A stretch of 64,000 nucleotides of DNA from Pterois miles (Eukaryota > Chordata > Actinopteri > Perciformes > Scorpaenidae): the NCBI GenBank assembly GCA_947000775.1, contig CAMQGK010000299.1, positions 13,702,001 to 13,766,000 on the forward strand, given 5' to 3'. Below, in pieces: positions 39,440 to 52,052 of the stretch. Below the pieces are notes generated by a model. That model was not told the DNA's origin, made no database searches, and saw only the letters and a list, made by a program, of their open reading frames with translations. The position numbers and the translations under genes were made by a program. Numbering within the stretch: the stretch's first letter is position 1; each line of letters opens with the position of its first letter.

Positions 39440-39450
<11 letters not shown>
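38100..39450 (+). mobile_element. Transposon-like repeat carrying an amplified minisatellite
   Basis: Left part (GATTAACGCAATTGGTTAAA through ACACACTGTCTGCTACAGC) and right part (CTCATATACTGCAGCTGG through CGGTTAATGGTTAATAA) align with a shorter copy at 53,400-53,826. The ends are rich in GTTAA, hAT-like. Between them this copy holds about 0.95 kb of tandem repeat. Confidence 0.7.
38402..39345 (+). repeat. 51-bp minisatellite, 17 full units
   Basis: Unit: GAACGCAGCACCGTGGCTGC, TAACGCTCCCAGACGGAGAA, CTGGGGACAGT (51 bp). Seventeen full units run from 38,453, with partial units at each side. Units 1 and 5 lack one base (GACATGAAC), units 4 and 9 have CCAAG, and units 11-17 have GCCAACG. Because 51 is divisible by 3 and the unit has no stop in several frames, long ORFs arise on both strands; these are not genes on present evidence. 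Confidence 0.97.
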
Positions 39451-39473
<23 letters not shown>

Positions 39474-39475
39474 TA
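39440..39475 (+). repeat. (TAA)n microsatellite
   Basis: About ten AAT/TAA units directly after the right end of the transposon-like repeat. Confidence 0.9.
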
Positions 39476-40774
39476 TTCTACTTTTAATTCTAAAGCAGCA
39501 ACTAGCCAAAGTGCTGCATAAATAAAGTTTATTATTATTATATTATTATTTGACACACATTTCCAACTGACAGTCAATGTTTCTGTAGCATGACCATGAA
39601 TGTGTTTATTATTGAAACCATGATGACGAAGCTCCCCTGTCCTTAACAAAGTAGTCATTTTAAGCCAAACCATGATCTTTTCCTAAGCCGAACCATGTTT
39701 TTGTGCCTCAACATAACCAAACCTTCACTATAGTGGTGGATCACAAAACTTACTCTTTAACAGTGATGAGTAACATTTTGATCAGGTCATAAAACGCTCC
39801 TACGAGTCTCTCCAGAGGGCACGGACAAGCAACGGCGTTGTCATTTACTTTGGAGGACTTGTTGATACAGGGGCGATCTGTGGTGGAAGACACTACCTAC
39901 ACTACTAGATTATAGTATAAAGCAGCTGCAGCACATTTCTTTTTTTTTTTTATACAAGAGGTGCAACCCACTATTTCTTGACTAGAAAGCGTCTTGTTTT
40001 AACTGAAAGTCTTTTGAGGAAATGTAGAAAATCACTGATTTAGATCAGTGGAAAAGGCAGGCTGAGGCGAAGGGGGTGCAACAGAAATAACAGCACTTTG
40101 TCTTAAAATAATAAAATTATAGATATTGCGTAATATTGTTGAAATTTTCCTTTGAAGTGTCAGCAGCAGCTCTTCATAGACAATTTTATACAACTTAACA
40201 AACATATGACGCCGCACTTTGTATTCTTTAAAGTGGTTGGAGTTAATTAAGAGACCACACGAGAGTGTTTGACTGCTCTTCAGATATGAAAAAGTCTGGT
40301 GTTTGATGAGGTAAAACAGCTCTTTTTGGTGTGTATCCATGACCGAGCCAGACTGGGTGTCGCTTTATAAATCTTATGAGCTCTGAAAATGTGAGATAGT
40401 TTCACGTACAGGAATAAAGGTGTCGTCCTCACGGGGATGTTTATGATTCATCTCCCTGAGCGCTGAGGGAGATGGCTCTCTTTATGGTGTTTTAATCAGG
40501 AAGAGCAGTCAAGGAAGTAGGAAAGCCTATTGGAAAATTGGCTTGGATTTTTAGCTCTGCATGTATATGTGCATGTATGTGTGTACTGCAGTATGAATAG
40601 CGTAATCATCAGTTCAGAAAAAAAATGCTGTGTAAAGGGAATTGAAATTGATATTTCGATCATAATTTATTTCCTTTCTTGGCCAGTAGCTCAATTCTAA
40701 GACCCAAGAGTGGGCCAGCAGTCGTATTAGAAATGCAAGGCGAAGGGAACCACAGCAATGGCGTCATACACCGT
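39476..40774. other. Stretch without recognised gene
   Basis: AT-rich sequence with repeat-like GATCTTTTCCTAAGCCGAAC near 39,672, resembling 61,560. No exon is supported. Confidence 0.4.
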
Positions 40775-41405
40775 ATACTAGCAGCATGGGCCGATTATGA
40801 GACAGCGGGCCTCTGGGTACAGACATGCAAAAGGCCCATCACCTCTCCCACATCTAGCAGGAGACACACTGTGGGATGCTTTTTCTCCTGTGTCTCTTTG
40901 TAGTCGTTACTCCTCTCTCTGTGGTTTTGTGTCTCTTTGTGGTAATTCTGTGTCTCGATGGTCTTTTGTGTCTCTTTGTGGTCATTTTGTGTCTCTGTTG
41001 TCTTAATTTGTGTCTGTGGTCTTATTGTGTCTCTTTGTAGTCATTTTGTGTCTCTGTGGTCTTATTGTGTCTCTTTGTAGTCATTTTGTGTCTCTGTGGT
41101 CTTATTGTGTCTCTTTGTAGTCATTTTGTGTCTCTTTGTAGTCATTTTGTGTCTCTGTGGTCTTATTGTGTCTCTTCGTAGTTGTTGCGAGTCTCTTTGT
41201 GGTCATTTTTTATCTCTCTGTAGTCATTTGATGTCTCTGTGATTTAATTTGTGTTTCTTTGTGGTTGTTTTGCCTCTTCATAAAGTTATTTTGTGTATCT
41301 TTGTGGTAATTTTGTGTTGTTTTTAGTTTTCTTATGTGTCTTTGTGGTCTTGTGCTGACAGTTTAGGCCCCTGGGCCTGTGTCTGTTTGGCCCCGCCAGT
41401 AATCC
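40775..41405. mobile_element. Repeat with internal GTGTCTCTTTGTGGTCA tandem array
   Basis: Loose inverted ends (CAGCGGGCCTCTGGGTACAGA and TAGGCCCCTGGGCCTGTGTC) enclose roughly twenty imperfect copies of a 17-21-bp TTTTGTGTCTCTTTGTGGTC unit (40,885-41,350). I recall similar repeats in other fish. Confidence 0.6.
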
Positions 41406-42059
41406 ATCCATGTGTACCTGTAGAAATTCAGCTCAGAGAAACCTCATTGAGAAATCTGCAGATAAAGATATTTGTGACAGTCCGTAAAACACTCTGAAAT
41501 TGCCTCATTTGGAAGAGACAATGGTGCACTGAGCTCCTTTAATGAGGGACGGATTCTCCTCAGGCATGCCCCTCATTTCGGTGTGGCCCTTTTGATTATG
41601 TAATAATGATGCGAAAAGACGGCGTCTTCTCAGCGCCTCATTCTTTCTTGTTATTGAATGAAACCGGAGGTAAGCCGGAGCGTTTCATCTTGGCTTCTCC
41701 GATCCGCTGTCAGAGGAATAATGCAGCGGTTAGCCGCTGCCGTCCCTTTTGTCTCCTGTGCTGCTGGGAGTCGGTGACATTCATTGAGTTCTGACGGGTA
41801 CATTTTGACTGTGTTCCTACTTACTTATAAGACGCTGCCTTTGACTACAAGATTTAGATGTTTGTGTTGGGAATCAGCCCTCTCCTGCTGCAGTTCAGCC
41901 TCAGACAGCTGAGGTTGTTCGGAGGTATTATTTGTCACTAATACCACTTCATATAGCTTTCTGTGGCTTTGTTATTGCAGAAGAGAGCTTTCATTTCACC
42001 AGAACCATGACAGCAATGTGGCAGTATCTTGAACATGTGCTGTTTGTGAGGGAAAGTCT

Positions 42060-42091
<32 letters not shown>

Positions 42092-43009
42092 GCCCAATGA
42101 GGATAGATTTGAAGAAAGGTGCTGGTGACTCTGTTTTCTGTTTCTTGTACATGTTGTTGCCTGTTTTGCTTCAAAGACGTTGGATATACACCTTTAAAAA
42201 CAAAAAAAACAAAAAAAGGAATCCAGCAGCTTAACCAAAAATACAGCGCAGTATCAACATGTTTTAGTGTTTCTGTTTGCTATATACATACAAGGGAGAC
42301 TATTATGATATGTAGACCTAGTTACAGTTTCATAATAATAAATGGGAGCACTGCATCAATAAATAACTTGAGGTTTGGGATTCCTTTTCTTAATATTCAT
42401 AGTCTGCCTGCTTTTCACAGCATTGTGTTTTGTATGTCTGACAGAAGCATGTGTTCAGTTGCTGTAAGTCATTGCTTATAGATCACTGTAGTAGTATTGT
42501 TGTAATTACATTATATGTATCCCAAAAGAGAGGGTAGCTAAGAAGAGAATATAGTCGATTAAATAGGCCGATTATTTGACATTTTGCATAATCTGCATCG
42601 GCCAATGTCTGAGCATGTTAAGCCGGTTATAAAGCAGGGGCATAAATGCTGCTAAGTGCGCTAAAACTTCTCATCCAAAAGTTTGTTTGACAAAGTTTTA
42701 GTTTTTTTGATTACCTGTTTCATGTATTCAGTATTTAGTTTATACATTATTTTTATTTAAAATGTGTAAGTGCACTGCAGTGCAGACACAAAATGTAGAT
42801 TGGAGAGACAGACCATAGTTGTTGTTCAATAAATGTTTACTGAAGTGATCATTTGTTATTATTAAGCTGTTATATTTTATCAGATGGAGGAAAAAAGGAA
42901 AGTGCTCGGAAACATTACCGCTTTTGTCCATCGCTTTTGGGCTGGTAAAATCAACACAAAATGAAAGTTCCTCATAGTAGCTTTAAAGACTAGGGCTGCA
43001 ATCGAAAAG
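41406..43009. other. Stretch without recognised gene
   Basis: Contains an A25 run (42,067-42,091) and a hAT-like GCCGATTATTTGACATTTTG segment near 42,566. No supported exon. Confidence 0.4.
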
Positions 43010-43890
43010 TCAAAAAATTACGTCCTATTGTCTTTTCCGAACCACTTTTCCTTGACCTTGATGGAAAACGTCATGAGGTTTAAGATGTGAAGGACAACCG
43101 CAGCGTTCAGAGACTCCGACTGCACTTCACAAGGCTCCATAATGATAATGTGACGACGGCGGATGTTAGTGACACGGGTCTGCCTTGGCGATGAAACCAC
43201 AGTGTTCCAAAGATGGACTACAAAAGGCGCTGCTCCACCCTGTGTGTTTTTTAATAGCTCTTTTAGTGACACCAGCGGTGTGTGAACAAGAGATACCTCA
43301 GGTCTGTCTGCTGCTGGAACACTTACATTAACATATAATACAGGATTATCTGACCTTAAAGGTGCACAGCTGGTGAAAAATGTCACTTCACTGCCAAGGT
43401 TGGAACTGAAATGAAAAAGGAATAAAAAGTATATATATGTACTGAGGTAATTCTTGAGTTATTGCATTAGCTACTGCTTTTTGAACGTAATATTTATTTA
43501 TGTTGATTATTTGTTTGCTATATTTTTTACTGTTCATTTTATTTGTCACTTGTTCGACATAAATAAATAGAAATAAAGTGAAACATAATGGTTGTCACTG
43601 TTCACTCATATTTATCAACAAGAATCCCAATTAATATACGACCATATGAAAATAATAGTTAAATCTTTGCAAGACAAGCATATTGTTGGTTATCATGAAC
43701 AGCCGAATGGTGCGTCCCTTTAAATGTTGCGGCTGCAAAGAAATGTGGGACGGCAATAACTCTTTCCTTGGGTAAAGGATGGTCCAGTGTATCCTACGCT
43801 AAAGGAGATAATAAAGGAAGCATTGAAGCACCTTTCCTCAGCGGTCAGAGAATCTGAACATGTCTGCTACGTAGATACTTCCGTGTCATT
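43010..43890 (+). repeat. Dispersed 0.8-kb repeat, partner of 9395-10150
   Basis: Collinear inverted blocks with the wnk4-intron copy: CTTTTCCGAACCACTTTTCC, GAAATAAAGTGAAACATAAT, GGTTGTCACTGTTCACTCAT and GATGGTCCAGTGTATCC. Confidence 0.65.
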
Positions 43891-44737
43891 TCACTCCGTC
43901 CTAAGCAAAAAGACTATTCAGAATGAATAAGTCTACTGTTTCTACTAATAATCATCATCATAATCAGAATAGACTTGCTGTCACTACATTTTCTGCGTTT
44001 GCACTGCGAGCAATAAAAACTCTTTGAAATCAGTCGAAGGACGCTCGGTGGAAATGGAGCAGTGGCCTGTGAATGCCCTACAGAAGAAATTTAAGTGTTT
44101 TTCTTTTGTTTGCATGTAGAAAATTATCTGTAAAAAGCCAATGAAGCCTGAAAGATGCTGACATGTAACAACATGTTCAAACTGATGTGAAAATAGCCTG
44201 AGACTAGAAGCCTGTTCTTGCTGAGCCTGGGAAGTCACTACCCAGTCCCTCTTCGTTTGCACTGATATATTTCATATTGGCAGTTACTGCTGTGACTGGA
44301 GTCTTTGGGCTTATTGCTGCATTGCAGCTTTAATGAAATAAAGTTAATCACTTCTCTCTGGACAAGTGGAAGTGTTACATGCATTGCTTTTATGTGTACT
44401 CCCTCTTCAATTACTACCTGATTCTGCTAAGATGGCTACGCTGTTAGATTAAAAAAGAATAGGTTGGCTGTGCGGCCGTATCCAGTCAGTCTGCCACTCA
44501 AACTTTCCTCCTGGGAGCCGAAGATCCCTGTTAGCCTATTAGGCAGCTGCTTGAGCCGACCCCAGCTGCTGATGGCAGATGAATGGCAGAGTATTCATCA
44601 TCATGTTTGAAAGCTGTGTCTCATAACTGGAGCAACAGCTTCAACGACCTTCAGTGTTGTTGGGAGCAACTGGTGACCGCTGTTGATTATTTTATGGGCA
44701 TAGTTTTACACCAACCAGGTATTTTCCTCATCTAAGT

Positions 44738-45518
44738 CACTGGTTCCCAACCTCTTTTTCCTGAAGCCCCCCCACTTACATCTGAGAAAAGCTGAGCCCC
44801 CCCATATTTTCTGATGTCAGCACCCTAAAAAAAATACAAATCCTTAAACAAAATCTTCAATTTGAATACATTTATTCAGTGTATTAAATAAGTCAGCTTT
44901 CTTTAACTAATAGAAATTGTCAGTTTTGTCCATATAAATCTTGACGGATTCGCTAAGCAAATGCAGAAACAACTGTAATAGTGCTGGAGCCGAAATAAAT
45001 GTGTGTTATTGGTTAAATAAATGTAACGTAATATGTGTTTGATTGCTGCTGGTAATACAAGTGCAGGCCTCCCTTTGTGTGCAGCAAGTGGGAGAGTAAA
45101 TAGTTTTTTTAGGGCAGTGAAATTGTGTTATTTTTGAAAGGCTAAACACAATATTTTGTTAATGAAAAAATGCTGTGAAGAAATGTTGCGATAACTCGAG
45201 TCACAAATAAACCTGCACAGCCACCACGTGAATCTAATTAGAAAAATAGTATAATATAAATAATACCGTGTTTAGTCTAGCTTTATGTTTCTCAACTGGG
45301 TTTGACCTTGATTCAGACATAATGTGGTCTACTAAGTCGCAAATAAATCTTTTAAAGTAGTTTTATATTCAGATTTTTGGATGAATTTTCCATTAAGTGT
45401 GTTCTTATTTTAGTTCCACATGTGCAATTCTAATTTTTACAACCAAATCCCAGTGCATAACCCTGTGACCTTTGGTGCCTGCCTAAGGGGGGCCCGGGCC
45501 CCAGGTTGGGAATCATTG
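44738..45518. mobile_element. hAT element with 8-bp target duplication
   Basis: 781 bp, ends CACTGGTTCCCAACCT and AGGTTGGGAATCATTG (inverted, two mismatches), flanked on both sides by ATCTAAGT (44,730-44,737 and 45,519-45,526). Internal sequence is AT-rich without transposase, so non-autonomous. End sequence and TSD length fit the hAT superfamily. Confidence 0.92.
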
Positions 45519-45526
45519 ATCTAAGT

Positions 45527-46410
45527 GTTGTGCTCATCCTGGTGTCACTATTAGCAGATCACCAAGGACTTACCCATCCATCATGGAAGCTGTGCATTTT
45601 AACAGTGTGCTGTAATGGGTTCAGCTCAAGACAAATGGGGTTACCAGCGTGTCATCTACTTAACGCTCGCGCATCGACGCTGCCGCCACCAAGGCGTAAA
45701 TGTGATCTGTGGGCCGGCCTTAAGTTGCCAATGAAACAGTAGCGCTCTGTCGTGTCTAAATAGCTCGACTGTTCCTCTGTGTGTGGTGTGCAGTTAGCAG
45801 AGGGAGATGGGCCTCTGCTCTGTGATGTGAAGTGCCATTAATGGGTTAACTCCATTATAATTTGCCAGGCATGTCTGTGTCTGTAGAACATAGTGGACAC
45901 GTTGTTGTTCATAATACAGCTGCTTCCACTGGCTTTGTGTGCTGAAACAGGGTGTGACGATGAGTGTAGGAGTGCAGGAGAAAAGGATTTCATGAAAAGT
46001 AGCATTGTTGTCAGTGTGGGCCAGCACTGTTTTCAATGATACCCTTTGTATTAAGGAAGTAAAAAACAAATAACTGGAAAATAATACCAGCTGAAGAGGA
46101 CGCACATCTAACCCTAACCCCTATTTGGAAACTACTGTTTCTAAGGTCAAGAATGAACACTTAAACTCTAAATGTTTGATATGGCTCTTTGCTCCACGGA
46201 CAGATGTCTGTCAATGAGTCAATGAGAGGCCAGTTTACAGTTTACTACCATTGCAATGCAACTGCAACCAATTTGTTCACACGTTCTGTGAGTTGATGAC
46301 GTTTCTCATTAGTTGTCAGTAGGTTGTTCTTGGTTCTTTCATTATGTGTGCATGTCAGATCTTTAACAGTCCACAGGTTTTCATTACATCTGCCTGGTTC
46401 CGTGTCCCTA
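45527..46410. other. Stretch without recognised gene
   Basis: Ordinary sequence; no exon with splice context and no clear element. Confidence 0.45.
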
Positions 46411-46870
46411 ACATAGACTGTATATAAGAAGTGGATGTATAAGATAAGATAAGATATTCCTTTATTAGTCCCACAGTGGAGAAATTTACAGTCACCCTGA
46501 TGTCACCCATCGGTTTATGACCTGCCGTTTTGAAGCCTTGAATTCAGCATTTTGGCTTTAGCCATCTTGGTTTTCTGCAACCAGAAGTAACAAGAAGGTG
46601 GAGCGAAGTAGCTAACTGAAAAAGATTATAATTAACTTTCATGAACTGAAAACAGACTGTGAAGTAATGCCGTGGTAGTGACTTGTCAATCACAAGGTCG
46701 CCACGCCCTAAAGCATACCCTGCTTTATGGTCTATTTGACTCTAAATGGGACCGTAGTTTACTAAATGAGCATGATGCTGTATTGAAGAAGACTTGAAAC
46801 TAGTGATTGAGACCATAAACTCATGTTTACAGCGTTTACCGAGGTAAACAACTAAATGAAGTCTTGTGTT
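46411..46870 (+). mobile_element. Second copy of the element found at 4134-4670
   Basis: Begins AGACTGTATATAAGAAGTGG and shares the internal TAGTGACTTGTCAATCACAA and ATGGTCTATTTGACTCTAAA blocks, inverted relative to the wnk4-intron copy. It is itself interrupted at about 46,440-46,490 by a SINE/LINE tail (TTCCTTTATTAGTCCCACAG). Confidence 0.75.
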
Positions 46871-46934
46871 ATGTTATCTTATGTTAAACTAATTGAGCAC
46901 TTGGCCTCTGCATTCTTTTTGTATTTAGGTTTTC

Positions 46935-47562
46935 AGTGGGGCTGTCAATCGATTAAAATATTTAATAGTGATTGATCAGAAATGAATTGCACATTTTTTA
47001 TCTGTTAAATGTACCTTAAAGGAGATTTGTCCAGTATTTAGTACTCTTATAAACATGGCAGTGGACAAATATGCTGCTTTATGCACATGTATGTATATAT
47101 CTATTATTGGAAATCATTTAACAACACAAAATGATGAAAATATTACAGGTACATGTATCTGTAAGTATCTATATATCTAGGTACAGGTATATACAGGTTC
47201 TGTATGTAGTATAAAAAATATGCTCAAATCGTAACCAAAACTGTATGTAATTATCATAAAGTGGGCATGTCTGTAAAGGGGAGACTCGTGAGTACCCAGA
47301 GAACCTAGTTTCATTCCCATATCTAGAGGCTATGTCAGTTTTTCCTCACCAAAATCTAGCGCAGGTTTGTAACCTTAATTATCCCACTTTGCGACACATA
47401 AATATGACGCGCTCGGTACCGACGGTTTCCCTCGACTTTCCAAGTTGAGAACTGAGCCCGCTACAACCTAAACATCACAAGTTGCGTTAATATGTTAAAG
47501 AAATTAGTGGCGTTGAAACCAATTTGCGTTAATGCATTATTGCTTTAACTTTGACAGCCTTA
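46935..47562. mobile_element. hAT-like non-autonomous element, copy A
   Basis: Ends TGGGGCTGTCAATCG and TTGACAGCCTTA (inverted), flanked by GTTTTC on both sides (46,929-46,934 and 47,563-47,568). Internal TGTACCTTAAAGGAGATTTG and GGGGAGACTCGTG are shared with the other copies. Confidence 0.8.
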
Positions 47563-47568
47563 GTTTTC

Positions 47569-50220
47569 GTTTTTTCTGTGATTCATATTATTATCAACTG
47601 AATCCTTTTCTAAACTGAGCTTTACATCCTTGCCATGGAAATTTGTAACTAAAACTACTGTTAGTTGCAGTCATTCCTGTTTGTGTTCCCAGTGTAGAAG
47701 ATAAAATACAGGGTTTATAAATTACAAATATCCATCTGTCAACATTTGTAGAATTTATCAAATAAAATAATGTAATGAATATTCAACATTTGCTGATTGT
47801 TGTGTTACTAATGTTACTTTTCAAATATTTCAGCTGCCTAAGTTTTAATAGACCAAACAAGTAGCTTATAGCAAGCCCACAAAAGCAGTTTTTTCTTTAC
47901 AGGCATGTACTTATAGATATATTTGGGGATAACATAATGAATAGAATGCTGCAAAAGGAGCACTAATACGTACTGACCATGCTTTACTAAACCCACTGAC
48001 AACACATTTTGATTAAATGAACAAGCAAAGTGAAGTGGCCTTGCTCTGCAATACTGTCGTCTGGAGCCCTGTAATGCGACGTGGCACAGTACGCAGGCTA
48101 TTTTTAAGAACTATTGTGTTTTACTTGGGCCAAGACCGTTTTACTCAAGCTATGCACACTTGTACATTTCAAAAAAGAAATGCTGCAGATCAAAAAGATG
48201 TACTGAGTTTTCTCAGTTCAACCAAATGTCAGATTAACCACGATGCTTGCAGCTGCATGGGTTTGACGTGTGCAAATGAAAAGTCTCCACTCTACTGTGG
48301 GATCGACTACTGTACCCTCTTGGTGGCACTTAGTGGAATGCAAGTATATTGCATTTCCTGATCCTGAGAGATCTTGTAGTTCTGTGTAAATGCAGACTAT
48401 TCTGCACAAGATGCTCTTCAAAATGCATTAAAAGCTTTTTAAGGATTTTCCAGATTTCTGTGATGTGAAAAGATAAATGGCCTTGTTGATAGAGTTCATA
48501 CACAGCAGCAGCAGCAGCAGCACGGCTAGTTTCAGTGAGTGGCTTTCCTTAGCAGTGACTTGTTTTTAAGGTGGGGGGTGGTCTACTGCTTCGCCTCCAG
48601 CCACCAAAATATGTCCTTGTTCAAGCATGAGAGTTCATTGTGTTAGCAGTCAGAACATAGAGTCCTCTCTGAGTCTGTCTAAAAATACTCCATACCACCT
48701 CTGCCACAAACTACACACCAAGGGGCAAAAATAAAGAGGAGCTAGATGAGTAAACATGCAAACATACAGCACCGGGCTATCCCTTTCATTTTGAATGGGG
48801 TAAGTGCATTTGGGCTGCAGCTGCAGGGGGTGCCGGAAAAAAAATGCAGCGGCCTGTGGTGGAAAAGTAGAAAGAGAATCAACTTTTTGCTTTCCGATGA
48901 CCTAACCTTAACCATTTGAGGTCAATGCCTAACCTTGAATATCTCGCCAGACGTTATAAATCCAGGGTTGCATATAGCTTGACGACCTATCCTAACGTCA
49001 GCCATCGTGCAGCAGTTTAGCACACAAGCTGAATTCAGCGGGTACGTTTTGTTCAACATGAAGTTCAGCACAAATGAGATGGGGTGTTTTCTAATCAAGC
49101 TTTTTATTGGCAACATTTTACATTCATGAATGTTAATTTGCTGAAGTGAAAAAACTCACTTTCACGTCAGTTTTTAAAAGGATTAATTCACTGTCAAGGA
49201 AAAGCTCTACTTTTATTCAGCATCTAAAGGCTCTGTGGATGTTTTATTGTTTTCTTTTAAATATTTGTATACATATAAATGTTATCAGTAAGACCTTTTA
49301 AGTTACTATCCATTCATTTATGTTGACACCTGGCATGTTTTATGTTACATTTATTTATTATTAATCCTCATTCACTTTTTCTCGTAGCTCACCTGTTGGC
49401 AGCCTGTGACGGGGAAGAGAGATACCTGCTGAGACAGCACCACCCTCTTTAACATTACTCTAATATTTGTAGGGAGATCAGTCCACTGTTTTGTTTCTGT
49501 AACTGAAAAAGCGCTTTGAGTAAATTTAGTTGAGCAATGTTTTCCTGTCTATCCTCGTTGATGATCCACTATGAGCTGTTAGAATAAGTAATTGAAACCT
49601 GTAGCATCTGATACATAAACAACAAAATCAAAGTTGTATTTTTTGATAATATTACAGTAGTGGTACGAGTTTGTTTTTTGTCCAGTGCTTTAAGAGCTGG
49701 TTTAAAGGTTGGTTTAGCATACTTCAAAATACATCCCTTTAACCTACACATACTGCATACTACTGAGGAAGGCAGTATGCAGTATACAGTATATACTGCA
49801 TACAGTGTTCCTCAATAGTATGTAGTAGGCACTTTTGAAAACAGCCAATGTGTTTTCTGTAGCACACGACTGAAGGAAGCATGACTGATGCAGAGCGCCA
49901 GCCTTCCCCCAAGGTCGGGGTCAGCCAGTTTCACAGTGGGTGACAGGAAGCCAGAGGGACTGCCATCTTTAAATGCCTAATGAGGCTCTAATTGATATCC
50001 AGCTGAAAACCCCACAGAGTGTTAATGCCAGTTCCAACGAAGCTATATGATGTCCTCTGTTCATTTAGCTAAACAGACAGGAGGCCCTGAAGCATACATT
50101 TTTAACATGGAGTCACTGAGGTGATGGGAGGTAATGATGACACAGTGGTTGAACTTGTCAGTGATGGACAGATAACACACACATACAGTATTTATACATA
50201 CTCAATATCTTTACTTTTGT
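47569..50220. other. Stretch without recognised gene
   Basis: Contains a short CAG run (48,507-48,524) and a self-similar CAGTATGCAGTATACAGTAT segment near 49,771-49,800. The 114-codon ORF at 48,017 has no splice or family support. Confidence 0.4.
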
Positions 50221-50226
50221 GTTTAT

Positions 50227-50767
50227 AGTAGGGCTGTCATTCGATCGAGATACTTAATTGCAATTAATCTTACATTTTTTATCTGTTCAAAATGTACCTT
50301 AAAGGGAGATTTGTCAAGTATTTAATACTCTTATCAACATAGGGGCGGACAAACAGGCTTGCTCTATGGAAATGTGTCTATGTATTTATTATTGGAAATC
50401 AATTAACACAAAACAATGACAAATATTGTCCAGTAAAGGGGAGACTTGTGGGTACCCGTAGAACCCATTTTTATTAACATATCTTGAGGTCAGAGGTCAA
50501 TGGACCCCTTTGAAAGTGGCCATGGCTTGTTTTTCCTCGCCGAAATGTAGTAGCGAGTTTGGAGCTTTATTTATCCTCCTAGTACGACGTGGATTGTATC
50601 AGTGGATTCCTTAGGTTTTCTAGTTTTGTATGTTGGAAATATCTTCACTCAGCTTTAAAATTGAGCCCTCTACAACCTAAAAACCACAAGTTGCATAAAT
50701 GCGTTAAAGAAATTAGTGCCGTTAAAATGAATTTACGTCATTTTTTTCGTTATCTTTGACAGCCCTA
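50227..50767. mobile_element. hAT-like non-autonomous element, copy B
   Basis: Ends TAGGGCTGTCATTCG and TTGACAGCCCTA (inverted), flanked by GTTTAT (50,221-50,226 and 50,768-50,773). About 85 percent similar to copy A by eye. Confidence 0.82.
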
Positions 50768-50773
50768 GTTTAT

Positions 50774-51815
50774 GTCGATGTAAAAGCTGGACAAAAAGAA
50801 CAACTTGAGGCTCCATTTTCGCTGCAGCATGAAGGGCTGAGCCGTATTCCCTCCCCTTTTATGAGCTGTAACCGCTGTAATGAGATGGATTTTAAGAAAG
50901 GAGCTAATCTTAGGGAATGCTTTAAACCAGCTCGCTAACCACATCCCATTCTCCACACTTTCAAGGCTCCAGCCCCTCTGCCAACTTTCACGCTGTATTT
51001 TTCTAAATGTTTCATTCATCTTGATCAACACTGAATGAGATGAAGCTCAAAATAGCTGTGTAACTGCAGACTTTCTCCCTTCTTTGTTGTAGACCAGCAG
51101 ATGGCACATGTTTGTTAAAGGGGAACAACAAAACATTGATGCTTCTCCGCTCCAATATACAACACATGCATAAACTATAACTTCTGGAAAGCAAAAGAAG
51201 TCAGAAAAGCATGACAGAGATTATCTTATCCACCTTATTCCTTGCCCCCATGATGCCTTATGTGGGTGCTACTTTCTTTGCATCGGCGTACTGAAACGGG
51301 ACCAGCATTTTCCATGGTAACGGTATGCTAATTGTAAATCTAGTAAAACGTGGGAACACCACCTATTACAGCTCAAACTGGATATTATGATCATTCCTCT
51401 GCCTTCTACTATGGAGGGATGAGAGGATGACTTGAAGACGTGATGTCAGATAACCCACGCTAGCATATTTAGCGACAGATGGTGAAGTGATGAACAATCT
51501 GAAAAGATGTGAGCCATATCAGTACCTCCAAGGTTTTGTTTTTTCTTCAAACGTAACTGTACTTGAACTATTTTTAGTGTAATGCTGCCCTGCACTTTGT
51601 GCCATAAACTGGTTACATTTTAAACTGTACAGAAAATAGTAAAAGTAGCTGACTGTCATTCAACCAACGCTACAGTGTTTTCACCTCATATGAACCATAC
51701 CTGATGTTCTCCTGGTACTGCTGTCAGTCCTTTTAAGGACCCGACCTCTCTTCTCTGCTGGTCTTTACAGCCCAACCACAAAGTAGGATACAGGTTTTCC
51801 TCCGCTTTTTGTTGA
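50774..51815. other. Stretch without recognised gene
   Basis: No element or exon recognised. Confidence 0.45.
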
Positions 51816-52052
51816 CTAAAATGAGCACAGATGCAGGGTTTTAGGTGGTCTCTTCATGTTTAGGGTTCTCAGCCACATTCTTCTGTATTCCTCGTCTGTA
51901 GGTAGGCGATGGAAACTGTACCGTTGGTCACAAGAATAATCCCTTTTTGTTTTGGGTGCATGTTCAACACATTGTTGTCGAAGCCACAAATTTAGCATTG
52001 CATGGTTGTTAGTACAGCTGCAAACAGCACAACAAGTACCAAAGCTCCACAA
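51816..52052 (-). pseudogene. THAP-type zinc-finger fragment
   Basis: The minus-strand reading has CAVCSC near the start, then SFHRLPTDEEYRRMWLRTLN and KTLHLCSF followed by a stop. The C-x2-C start, the Phe-His-x-x-Pro block, the Trp, and a final Cys just before the expected His give the THAP C2CH pattern. The stop falls where CSFHF should end. THAP domains occur in host proteins and in P-like transposases; isolated and broken, this is more likely a transposon-derived remnant. Confidence 0.5.

Noticed and set aside
41938..42174. Minus-strand ORF with a poly-Phe run
   Set aside because: Caused by the A25 tract at 42,067-42,091.
48017..48361. 114-codon ORF starting MNKQSEVALL
   Set aside because: No splice sites, domain or codon pattern supporting a gene.
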